From positions 62,001-126,000 of the forward strand of contig DATAJO010000004.1 in NCBI GenBank assembly GCA_036262075.1: a stretch of 64,000 nucleotides of DNA, in the 5' to 3' direction. The position numbers were made by a program, and so were the translations under genes. The stretch is from JACDBZ01 sp036262075 (GTDB lineage: Bacteria > Chloroflexota > Limnocylindria > QHBO01). Below the pieces are notes generated by a model. It was not told where the DNA came from. It saw only the letters and a program-made list of their open reading frames with translations, and did not search any database. Positions 50,548 through 57,431 of the stretch are shown piece by piece; the stretch's first letter is position 1; the number at the start of each line of letters is the position of its first letter.

Positions 50548-51959
50548 CGGTCCGATCCCTCGCTCACCGCGGCGAGCATGCTCGCCGCCTTGGACTCGAC
50601 CTCGGCCGCCTCGCGGAACGGGAGCGAGTCGGCCACGACGCCGGCGCCGGCATGGACCGTGGCGCGCCCGTCGTGGACGACCGCCGAGCGGATCGTGATC
50701 GCGCACTCGACGTCGTGCGGGCTGAAATAGCCGATCGCCCCGCCGTACGGGCCGCGCCGCTCGCCCTCGAGCTCGGCGATGGCCTCCATGGCGCGCACCT
50801 TCGGCGCGCCGGACAGCGTCCCGGCCGGGAACGTGGCGCGCACCGCGTCGAAGGCGTCGAGCTCCGGACGGAGGTGGCCGTGGACCTCGGACACGAGGTG
50901 CATGACGTGGCGGTAGCGCTCGACCGCGCGGAGCGAGGTGACCTCGACGCTCGCCGGCGTGGCGACGCGGCCGACATCGTTGCGGGCGAGGTCGACGAGC
51001 ATGGCGTGCTCGGCGAGCTCCTTCGGGTCGGCGCGCAGGTCCTCCTCGAGCAGCGCGTCGTCGGCCGGGTCCTCGGCCCGCGGCCGCGTCCCGGCGATCG
51101 GCCGCGTGACGACCTCGTCGCCGCGGACCCGGACGAGCAGCTCCGGCGAGGCGCCGACGACCGCGGCACCCGGCGCGGCCGGTGCCAGGTCGACGTAGAA
51201 CAGGTACGGCGACGGGTTGATGCGCCGCAGCGAGCGGTAGATCTCGAGCGGGCTGCGCTCGGTCGGCACCTCGAAGCGGCGGGCGAGGACGCACTGGAGC
51301 ATCTCGCCGGCGTGGATCTCCTCGACGAGGCGCGCGACGCCGGCCTCGTAGCGGGCACGGGCCGCCGGGTCGCGCTCGGCCGGTGGCCTGCCGCCGACCA
51401 CGCGGGCCGGTGCCTCCGCGGCGGCCGGGGTGGCGAGCGCCTCGACGACCCCGGCGATCCGCTCCTCGGCATGGGCGTCGCGCAGCGTCGAGACGCGCGC
51501 GACCTGCTCGAGGTGATCGAAGACGATGACGACCGACGGCAGGTGGAACACCGCCTCGGGCAGGCCGAGCGGATCGGGCTCGGGGACCGGGACGCGCTCC
51601 CATCGGGCCGCGGCCTCGTAGGCGACGTACCCGACCCCCGACGCGAGCGTGAAGGCCGGGTCCCCCACCGCCGGCGAGCGGTGCGGGAGCACGCGCCGCA
51701 GCGCCTCGAGCGGGTCGGGCGCGTCGTGCTGCTCGGTGCGGCCGTCGTCGTGGAGCGTCGCCCGATCGCCGCGGACCTCGAGCGTCCGGCCGTGGACGCC
51801 GACGAGCGAATAGCGCCCGTAGCGCGCCCCCTCCTCGACCGACTCGAGCAGGAACGCGCAGCGCGGCCCGAGACGCAGGGCGGCCGCGATCGGCGACAGC
51901 GTATCGGCGGCCAGCTCGAGGCTCTGGACGGGCGCCAGGGGCGGAACGGCGGTGGTCAT
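50544..51959 (-). CDS. trpE: Anthranilate synthase component I
   Basis: This 471-aa chorismate-utilising enzyme makes anthranilate with TrpG. The Trp feedback motif is FLLESVEEG (~40), and the catalytic domain has AGEMLQCVLARRF, SPELLVRVRGDEVVTRPIAGTRPR, DLARNDVGRVA and FPAGTLSGAPKVRAMEAI. The gene is controlled by the T-box upstream, which carries a TGG specifier. trpD, trpC, trpF, trpB and trpA are absent from the window. Confidence 0.95.
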   Translation of the reverse strand: MTTAVPPLAPVQSLELAADTLSPIAAALRLGPRCAFLLESVEEGARYGRYSLVGVHGRTLEVRGDRATLHDDGRTEQHDAPDPLEALRRVLPHRSPAVGDPAFTLASGVGYVAYEAAARWERVPVPEPDPLGLPEAVFHLPSVVIVFDHLEQVARVSTLRDAHAEERIAGVVEALATPAAAEAPARVVGGRPPAERDPAARARYEAGVARLVEEIHAGEMLQCVLARRFEVPTERSPLEIYRSLRRINPSPYLFYVDLAPAAPGAAVVGASPELLVRVRGDEVVTRPIAGTRPRAEDPADDALLEEDLRADPKELAEHAMLVDLARNDVGRVATPASVEVTSLRAVERYRHVMHLVSEVHGHLRPELDAFDAVRATFPAGTLSGAPKVRAMEAIAELEGERRGPYGGAIGYFSPHDVECAITIRSAVVHDGRATVHAGAGVVADSLPFREAAEVESKAASMLAAVSEGSDR

Positions 51960-52021
51960 CGGCTCATCGGCTGTATCGGCTCATGGGCTCATCGGCTCGG
52001 TTCGGTGGTTCATCGGTTCGG
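51960..52021 (-). other. Leader between T-box terminator and trpE, short repeats
   Basis: On the minus strand this 62-bp stretch has several near-identical words (AGCCGATGAGCC and variants with GATACAGCCGATGAGCC). It may contribute to ribosome access at trpE or be a microduplication. No other feature is seen. Confidence 0.4.
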
Positions 52022-52320
52022 ACAACGACAACGCCTCCATCCACGAGGGACGGAGGCGTACTTCCGCGGTGCCACCCTGGTTCGGACCGATGCGGTCCGC
52101 GCTCGCTGCGCACGGGCTCGGTCGGTGCATTGCCTGGCCGATGCGCTGGCCTGTGGATACCGGGAGGCCGTCCCGTCGCCGCCTACCTCCGGCCGTGGGA
52201 TCGGCCGGCGCTCGGAGCGAGGCTCGCGGGGCCATTCGCCCGCCCGGTCCACGCCGGCTCGCACCATCCCGGCTCGCTGCGGTGGCCATGCGACGGGGTA
52301 CTCGTCCCGGTCGACGCCGT
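52022..52320 (-). ncRNA. T-box riboswitch, tryptophan specifier, upstream of trpE
   Basis: Read on the minus strand, the leader has the stem I elements GGGACGAGTAC and GCAGCGAGCCGGGATGGTG, and a putative TGG (Trp) specifier codon at 52249-52251. The conserved T-box sequence AGGGTGGCACCGCG at 52065-52078 follows. An intrinsic terminator (52031-52059) competes with the antiterminator. Uncharged tRNA-Trp should permit read-through into trpE-trpG. The specifier is assigned by position and by gene context rather than by a folding program. Confidence 0.88.
52031..52059 (-). terminator. T-box intrinsic terminator
   Basis: ACGCCTCC (52031-52038) pairs with GGAGGCGT (52052-52059), with TGTCGTTGTC after it on the minus strand. 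It overlaps the antiterminator partner of the T-box sequence. Confidence 0.8.
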
Positions 52321-52336
52321 CTTCGGTTGAGGCCGC

Positions 52337-52342
52337 ATGCTA
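52337..52342 (-). promoter_or_regulatory. -10 box TAGCAT for the trpE T-box transcript
   Basis: TAGCAT on the minus strand overlaps the TAG stop codon of lysA and would start transcription near 52330, just upstream of the T-box stem I. Confidence 0.5.
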
Positions 52343-53587
52343 GGTGCCCGCCGCGATCTCCGTCAACAGGTCGACCTGCCGATCGAGGACCTCGGCCGGC
52401 TCGGCACGGGGACGGGCGAGATGCATCCGGTCGCCGCGCAGGACGACCTCGGCAGGCGTGGGGTGCGACAGGAACCACGGCATCGACTGGGTGAAGCCGT
52501 AGGCGCCGGCATCGTCGACGGCGACGAGGTCACCCACTGCCGGCTCCGGCAGCTCCGCGCGCCCGAGGACGTCGAGCCCGGTGCACAGCGGTCCGCCGAC
52601 GAGGCAGGGCACGCGCGGCCGCGCCGCGCCCGCGAGCGATCGGACCCGATGCTGGCTTCCGACCAGGGCGGGGCGCAGGAGGTGGTGGATCCCGCCGTCG
52701 AGCGTGACGACGGTGCGGTCGGGCCCGGCCTTCGTGTCCACCACCCGGGCGAGGTACGCCCCGCACGGCCCGACGAGGTAGCGGCCGGGCTCCAGGAGCC
52801 ATCGCGCGCCCCGGAGGAGGGGGCTTGCGTCCATCTCGTCGGTGAGCGCTTCGAGTCCTTTTGCCAGGCGGCCCAGGTCGAGGGGCGCCTCGTCGTCGGC
52901 ATACGGGATGCCGAGGCCGCCGCCGAGGTCGACGACCTCGAGCCGATGGTTCATGACGCGCGCGACCTCGGTCGCTGTCGCCAGCGCCGCGCGGGCGGCG
53001 TCGAGGAGCGCGTCGGCGTCCCGGACGTTGCTGGCGCCGAAGCGGTGGACGCCGAGGAGGCGGAGGCTCGGTTCCGGCGCGGCGCGACGGGCGGCGGCCG
53101 CGAGCTCGGCGGGCTGCATCCCGAACCGGCCGGGCGCCGCGGAGATGACGTTGGACGTCGGGCCGTCGGCTGCCGCGCGCAGGAGCACCGGGACGGTCCT
53201 CCCGGCACGACGGGCGGCCGTGGCGAGCCGGTCGAGCTCACCGGCCGACTCGACGGTCACGGCGCGGAGCGGCAGGCGGGCGGCGAGCTCGAGCTCCTCG
53301 GGCCGCTTGCCCGGGCCGGTGAACACGACGTCACCGAGGTCGAAGCCGGCGCGCTCGACGGCGGCCAGCTCCCCGGCCGAGGCGACGTCGGCACCGATGC
53401 CGGTCGCCGCGATCGTGGCCAGCACGGCCAGCGACGGGTTCGCCTTCACCGCGTACGCGAGCTCGACGCGCGCGGGGAGCGCGTCTCGGAGCGCCCGGAC
53501 GCGGGCCTCGATGGCGTCGAGGTCGTAGACGTAGGCCGGGGTGCCGTGGACCTCGGCCACGGCCCGCAGCCGATCGGCGGCAATCAT
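52340..53587 (-). CDS. lysA: Diaminopimelate decarboxylase
   Basis: This 415-aa fold-type III PLP decarboxylase has the PLP Lys in AYAVKANPS (~46), the Gly-rich GGGLGIPY, and EPGRYLVGPCGAYLARVVDTK. Cys and Asp lie in GGPLCTGLDVLG at the substrate site, and the C-terminal VDDAGAYGF is the family signature. It decarboxylates meso-DAP to lysine. It is the last gene of dapB-dapA-dapD-lysA and starts 4 nt inside dapD. The TAG stop contains the trp -10 box. Confidence 0.93.
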   Translation of the reverse strand: MIAADRLRAVAEVHGTPAYVYDLDAIEARVRALRDALPARVELAYAVKANPSLAVLATIAATGIGADVASAGELAAVERAGFDLGDVVFTGPGKRPEELELAARLPLRAVTVESAGELDRLATAARRAGRTVPVLLRAAADGPTSNVISAAPGRFGMQPAELAAAARRAAPEPSLRLLGVHRFGASNVRDADALLDAARAALATATEVARVMNHRLEVVDLGGGLGIPYADDEAPLDLGRLAKGLEALTDEMDASPLLRGARWLLEPGRYLVGPCGAYLARVVDTKAGPDRTVVTLDGGIHHLLRPALVGSQHRVRSLAGAARPRVPCLVGGPLCTGLDVLGRAELPEPAVGDLVAVDDAGAYGFTQSMPWFLSHPTPAEVVLRGDRMHLARPRAEPAEVLDRQVDLLTEIAAGT

Positions 53588-54348
53588 CGGAGCGCCGCCT
53601 CGAGCGCCGTGCGGGCATCGGTGCCGGCGTCCCGGCGCTTGGCAATCACCGCCACCGGCGTCGCCAGGCCGTGCGATCGGGCGAACGCGCCGTCCAGCGC
53701 GCGCACCCCGGGCACGACGACGGCGCCGGGTGGGACGGCGAGCGGCGCATCGGGCGTGCCCTTGGTCACCTCCTCGCGCTCGAGGTCGTAGAGCCGGGTC
53801 GTGGCGGTCAGCACGACGCCCGCGGCGAGGACCGCGTCCCGACCCACGAGCACGCCCTCGAGCAGCGAGCAGCCGGCCCCGATGAACGCGCCGTCCTCGA
53901 CGATGACCGGCCGCGCCCCGGGCGGCTCCAGCACGCCGCCGATGACGACGCCGGCTGACAGGTGGACCCGCTCGCCGATCTGCGCGCAGCTGCCGACGAG
54001 GACGTGGGAGTCGACCATCGTGCCCGCACCGATCCAGGCGCCGACGTTGACGCACGACGGCGGCATGACGACGACGCCCTCGCCGAGGAACGTCCCGGAA
54101 CGCAGCGCGGTGCCGCCGGGCACGACCCGCCGGCCGTCGAGCGGCGCGCTGCGCGGCGGAAGCGCCGCGCGATCGACGAAGGTGAACGCCGCGGCGGCCT
54201 CGTAGGGCACGTCGCGGCGATCCGCGAACAGGCCGAGGATCTCGGCCTTGACCGAGGCATCCACGCGCCATCCGCCGGGGGTGCTCGGGTCGGGCACGGC
54301 CGCGCGGCGCGCCCCGGACTCGAGGGCGGCGAGGAGATCGGCGCTCAT
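53584..54348 (-). CDS. dapD: Tetrahydrodipicolinate N-succinyltransferase
   Basis: This 254-aa left-handed beta-helix acyltransferase has hexapeptide repeats and the DapD signatures VGSCAQIGERVHLSAGVVIGGVLEP, DGAFIGAGCSLLEGV and TRLYDLE. Succinyl-CoA is the usual donor. The start at 54348 (MSADLLAAL) overlaps dapA by 4 nt. DapC, DapE and DapF are not in the window, so the succinylase route is only partly represented. An acetyl-CoA variant cannot be excluded. Confidence 0.92.
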   Translation of the reverse strand: MSADLLAALESGARRAAVPDPSTPGGWRVDASVKAEILGLFADRRDVPYEAAAAFTFVDRAALPPRSAPLDGRRVVPGGTALRSGTFLGEGVVVMPPSCVNVGAWIGAGTMVDSHVLVGSCAQIGERVHLSAGVVIGGVLEPPGARPVIVEDGAFIGAGCSLLEGVLVGRDAVLAAGVVLTATTRLYDLEREEVTKGTPDAPLAVPPGAVVVPGVRALDGAFARSHGLATPVAVIAKRRDAGTDARTALEAALR

Positions 54349-55313
54349 CGGCCCACCGTCTGGAGCACGCGCGCCGGGAGATCGGCACCGGCCTCGCGCA
54401 GCGCCGCGGCGAGGGCCGGCCGCGCCTCCTCGTCGAGCGGCAGGAGCGGCATGCGCACCGCGTCCTCGATGAGGCCCATCATCGCCATCGCGGCCTTCAC
54501 CGGCACCGGGTTCGGCCCACCGGCGAAGTTTGCGCGCATGAGGGGCAGGAGCCGCTCGTGGACCGCGCGGGACGCGGCCCAGTCGCCGGTCGCGGCGGCG
54601 CGACACAGCTCCACCATGGCGGCGGGCAGCTCGTTCGCGACGACCGACACGACGCCGTCACCACCGAGGGCCATGAGCGGCAGCGTCCAGGCGTCGTCGC
54701 CGGCGAGCACGGCGAAGCCGGGCGGTCGATCCCGGACGATGCGCGCGATCTGGTCGAGGTCGCCGGAGGCCTCCTTGACCGCGACGATGCGCTCGTGCTC
54801 GGCGAGGCGGAGCAGCGTCTCGGCGGCGACGTTGCTCGCCGTGCGCGACGGCACGTTGTAGACGATCACCGGCAGGCCGCCGTCCTCGGCCACAGCGAGG
54901 AAGTGCGCCTCGAGCATCGCCTGGTTCGGCCGGTTGTAGTACGGCGCCACGACGAGCGCGACGTCGGCACCGATGGCGGCCGCGCGGCGGGTCGCCTCGA
55001 TCGTGGCCCGGGTGTCGTTCGTCCCGGTGCCGGCCACCACGGTCGGCCGGGTCGTGGCGCTAGCCAGCGTCTCGACACATAGCTCGATCAGGCGGTCGCG
55101 CTCTCGATCGGTCAGGGTCGGCGACTCGCCGGTCGTACCGACCGGGGCGACGCCGCTCACGCCGGCATCGGCCTGGCGACGGACGAGGGCGGTGAAGGCG
55201 GCCTCGTCCAGGCTGCCGTCCGTGCGGAACGGGGTGACGAGGGCGGTGATGACGCCCGACAGCTCGGTCGAGGCCGGGCGGACGGGTGGAAGCGCGGTCA
55301 GGGTGGTCACCAT
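54345..55313 (-). CDS. dapA: 4-hydroxy-tetrahydrodipicolinate synthase
   Basis: This 322-aa (beta/alpha)8 aldolase condenses pyruvate with aspartate semialdehyde. The Schiff-base Lys lies in IVAVKEASGD (~184), the active-site Tyr in YNVPSRT, and GTTGESPTL and PYYNRPNQ are the other signatures. The start at 55313 overlaps dapB by 7 nt. The enzyme is the usual lysine-feedback control point; the leader upstream suggests control at the transcript level too. Confidence 0.95.
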   Translation of the reverse strand: MVTTLTALPPVRPASTELSGVITALVTPFRTDGSLDEAAFTALVRRQADAGVSGVAPVGTTGESPTLTDRERDRLIELCVETLASATTRPTVVAGTGTNDTRATIEATRRAAAIGADVALVVAPYYNRPNQAMLEAHFLAVAEDGGLPVIVYNVPSRTASNVAAETLLRLAEHERIVAVKEASGDLDQIARIVRDRPPGFAVLAGDDAWTLPLMALGGDGVVSVVANELPAAMVELCRAAATGDWAASRAVHERLLPLMRANFAGGPNPVPVKAAMAMMGLIEDAVRMPLLPLDEEARPALAAALREAGADLPARVLQTVGR

Positions 55314-56080
55314 GCAGTCCTTTCGAGCGTTCGGCTCAGCTGGCCCTCTCCGGAGACGGCGAGGACGGATTCGAAGGTGTGGATGCCGGGCGACCGGCGA
55401 TCGGCGAGGAGCCACTCGGCCGCGGCGATGGCGCCGATGGCGTAGGCGCGCCGGTCGCGCGCCGTGACCCGCAGCTCGACGGTCTCGCCGGCGGCGTCCC
55501 AACCGACGAGGTGGCTTCCGGGCCAGGCGCCGGCGCGCACGCCGACGACCTCGACCGCGGCGGGATCGGCGGGCCCACTGCTGCCGACGCCGATCCGCGT
55601 GCGGGCCGGGTCGGCGGCCACGAGGCGTCCGGCGAGCTCGAGCGCCGTGCCCGACGGCCGGTCCCGCTTGCCGGCGCGGTGCCAGTCGACGACGTACGGG
55701 TCGTAGCCGCCGATGCGGGCCAGCGCGGCACCGAGCTCCCCGACCACCCGGAGAAGCGCGGTCACGCCCGGGCTGAACGTCGGGGCGGCCACGGCGGCGG
55801 CACCGGCGGCGCGCAGGACGGCGTCGACCGCCGGTCGATCGGCCTCCCATGCCGTGGTGCCGATGACGAAGCGCCGGCAGCCGGCCTCGAGCGCCGATCG
55901 GACGGTCCCGGCGACGGCATCCGCGACCGAGAAGTCGATCACGACGTCCCCGGCCAGGTCCGCCGGGTCGTGGCGGTCGCCGGCGGGCCGGCCGAGGACG
56001 CGAACGCGGTGACCGGCCGCGCGCAGCTCGTCCGCGAGCGCCGTGCCCATCGGTCCGCGACCGCAGATGACAGCGTCCAT
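55307..56080 (-). CDS. dapB: 4-hydroxy-tetrahydrodipicolinate reductase
   Basis: This 257-aa reductase has a shortened nucleotide loop (VICGRGPMGTAL), the substrate motif WHRAGKRDRPSGTALE (canonical HHxxKxDAPSGTA, here with Trp-His and an Arg-Pro insertion), and IGTTAW. The first gene of the dap operon, it has GAGGGAG as SD. Compared with the family it is compact, and the His-His pair is changed to Trp-His, which deserves attention. It lies downstream of the leader-peptide/terminator region. Confidence 0.92.
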   Translation of the reverse strand: MDAVICGRGPMGTALADELRAAGHRVRVLGRPAGDRHDPADLAGDVVIDFSVADAVAGTVRSALEAGCRRFVIGTTAWEADRPAVDAVLRAAGAAAVAAPTFSPGVTALLRVVGELGAALARIGGYDPYVVDWHRAGKRDRPSGTALELAGRLVAADPARTRIGVGSSGPADPAAVEVVGVRAGAWPGSHLVGWDAAGETVELRVTARDRRAYAIGAIAAAEWLLADRRSPGIHTFESVLAVSGEGQLSRTLERTAW

Positions 56081-56125
56081 TGGTTCTCCCTCGCTCAGTC
56101 GGGGCGAGGGCGATGAGGCGTCCGA

Positions 56126-56164
56126 GAAACAAAACGACCGCCGGTCAGCGCGCTGACGGCGGTC
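56126..56164 (-). terminator. Intrinsic terminator (attenuator) before dapB
   Basis: On the minus strand a long hairpin, GACCGCCG TCAGCG / CGCTGA C CGGCGGTC with one bulge, is followed by GTTTTGTTTC. It is preceded by a second hairpin at 56175-56198 (GGGGCCT with AGGCCCC) that may act as a competing structure. Confidence 0.8.
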
Positions 56165-56224
56165 CTGCTGCGTCGGGGCCTCGTCGCCTGGAGGCCCCGT
56201 GTCTCGTTCGACGACGCGCGGCCT

Positions 56225-56296
56225 CTAGGCCCGTGCCTCCCGGCAGGACCGCATCCGCTTCGACTTGTCGACGCAGAGCGCGCGCTCGAACTCCAT
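56225..56296 (-). CDS. Leader peptide of the dap-lysA operon (23 aa)
   Basis: This ORF begins MEFERALCVDKSKRMR and contains two Lys codons (AAG) separated by one Ser, then ends in REARA. It lies between a TACGGT box and the intrinsic terminator, in the same layout as the met leader. Lysine-dependent ribosome stalling at DKSK could switch between the hairpins downstream. No lysine riboswitch consensus is visible. Confidence 0.55.
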   Translation of the reverse strand: MEFERALCVDKSKRMRSCREARA

Positions 56297-56304
56297 CGCT
56301 GCCG

Positions 56305-56323
56305 ACCGTACCGGACGTGTCAA
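56305..56323 (-). promoter_or_regulatory. TTGACA-N7-TACGGT element before the dap leader
   Basis: On the minus strand TTGACA (56318-56323) is 7 nt from TACGGT (56305-56310), which lies 8 nt before the leader ATG. TTGACA includes the TGA stop of the upstream HAD gene. Confidence 0.5.
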
Positions 56324-57027
56324 CCCCGGTCGGCCGCGGCGGCGAAGGCGGCCATGGACGGGAACCGAGCGTCGGGCGCGACATCGGCCTCAGGCGTGGC
56401 GCCGGATCCCGGCCGATCGTGGCGTCGATCGATCCAGACGCTCCGCAGCCCGAGCCGCTGCGCCGGCACGTGGTCGTGGTACCGGCTCTGCGCGACGTGG
56501 AGCACGCGATCCCGCGCGATGCCCACGGCGTCCAGGCGCCGGAACAGCTCCTCGAAGTGGGCCGATGCCGGCTTGTAGGCGCCGACCTGCTCGGCGGTGA
56601 CGACCCAGTCGAACGGCACACCGAGCCGCGCGCTCGAGGCGGCGAACAGGTCGTCGTCGCAGTTCGTCAGCACGCCGAGCCGATACCTGGCGGCCAGCCG
56701 ACGGAGCGCGTCGGTGGAGTCCGGGAACGCCGGCCAGTCGGCGACCGATCCGCCGAATCGCTCGGCCGCATCGTCGGAGACCTCGACGCCCAGCTCTGCG
56801 GCGACGCCGCGAAGGCCCGCGGCGAGGACCTCGCGATAGCGCCGATACGGACCTGCTTCGGCGGCCGCTTCGTAGCGACCGTAGGCCCCGAGCAGCTCGT
56901 CGTCCTCCGCCACGTCGCCAAGGGCCGAGCGCATCGCCGCGAGCAGCCCCGTCTCCCAGTCGATGAGCGTGCCGTAGCAGTCGAAGGTCAGGACGTCGAA
57001 GTCGGCGTAGTCGAGGGTCTCGTTCAC
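56320..57027 (-). CDS. HAD-family hydrolase (haloacid-dehalogenase type II-like)
   Basis: This ~235-aa HAD hydrolase has motif I FDCYGTLIDWE (nucleophile Asp then Tyr-Gly-Thr, as in L-2-haloacid dehalogenase), motif II LGVLTNCDDD, a Lys in VGAYKPASAHF and motif III HVAQSRYHDH, in which the usual acidic pair is replaced by His-Asp-His. Function could be dehalogenase or phosphatase. The GTG at 57027 is preferred because GATGAT lies 6 nt upstream; an ATG at 57063 is the alternative. It precedes the dap operon on the same strand. Confidence 0.85.
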   Translation of the reverse strand: MNETLDYADFDVLTFDCYGTLIDWETGLLAAMRSALGDVAEDDELLGAYGRYEAAAEAGPYRRYREVLAAGLRGVAAELGVEVSDDAAERFGGSVADWPAFPDSTDALRRLAARYRLGVLTNCDDDLFAASSARLGVPFDWVVTAEQVGAYKPASAHFEELFRRLDAVGIARDRVLHVAQSRYHDHVPAQRLGLRSVWIDRRHDRPGSGATPEADVAPDARFPSMAAFAAAADRG

Positions 57028-57177
57028 CGCGCGATCATCCGGGGCCGCTTGCGACCACTGCAAGTACCTGCCGCGTTACGTGCGCCCGCTGCAAGCGCGC
57101 ACCGGAGGCCAAGGATCGCAACGGTGCCGCAACCGAAGCGGCACCCCGCCGGCGCTGACGCCGGCGCATCGGCTCCG

Positions 57178-57183
57178 TAGCCT
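57178..57183 (+). promoter_or_regulatory. Leaderless -10 box TAGCCT
   Basis: TAGCCT lies 7 nt before the ATG at 57191. Confidence 0.5.
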
Positions 57184-57190
57184 CGACGGC

Positions 57191-57412
57191 ATGCAGCATC
57201 CCATCCCGGTCGAGCGCGACTTCACCGCGTTCTCGGTCCGTGACGGCCGGCTTGCGCCGGTCACCTGCGTCGCCTGTGGCTGCCGCCTCGAGCGGCGGGC
57301 CGATGGCACCTGGTGGCACTTTGCCGGCCGCGGGAACCGAGACGCGCGCGGCTGTATCGTGGCCTGCGCCGAGAAGCCGCACTACGGAGGCATCGCCGCG
57401 GCCCTCGGCTGA
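57191..57412 (+). CDS. 73-aa Cys/His-rich hypothetical protein
   Basis: This small protein has a CVACGC motif near the centre (~26-31), then WWHFAGRGNRDARGC and VACAEKPHYG, giving five Cys and several His in 73 residues. Spacing suggests a small zinc-binding fold rather than a secreted disulfide peptide, because no signal peptide is seen. It ends 19 bp before ppc, so it may share its transcript and affect PEP carboxylase, but that is speculative. I recognise no family. Confidence 0.65.
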   Translation: MQHPIPVERDFTAFSVRDGRLAPVTCVACGCRLERRADGTWWHFAGRGNRDARGCIVACAEKPHYGGIAAALG

Positions 57413-57431
57413 TCCACTGCCGGAGGACCGC

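Noticed and set aside
56126..56300. Lysine (L-box) riboswitch before dapB
   Set aside because: No L-box conserved blocks could be found on the minus strand; the region is too short for the five-helix aptamer once the ORF and terminator are placed.
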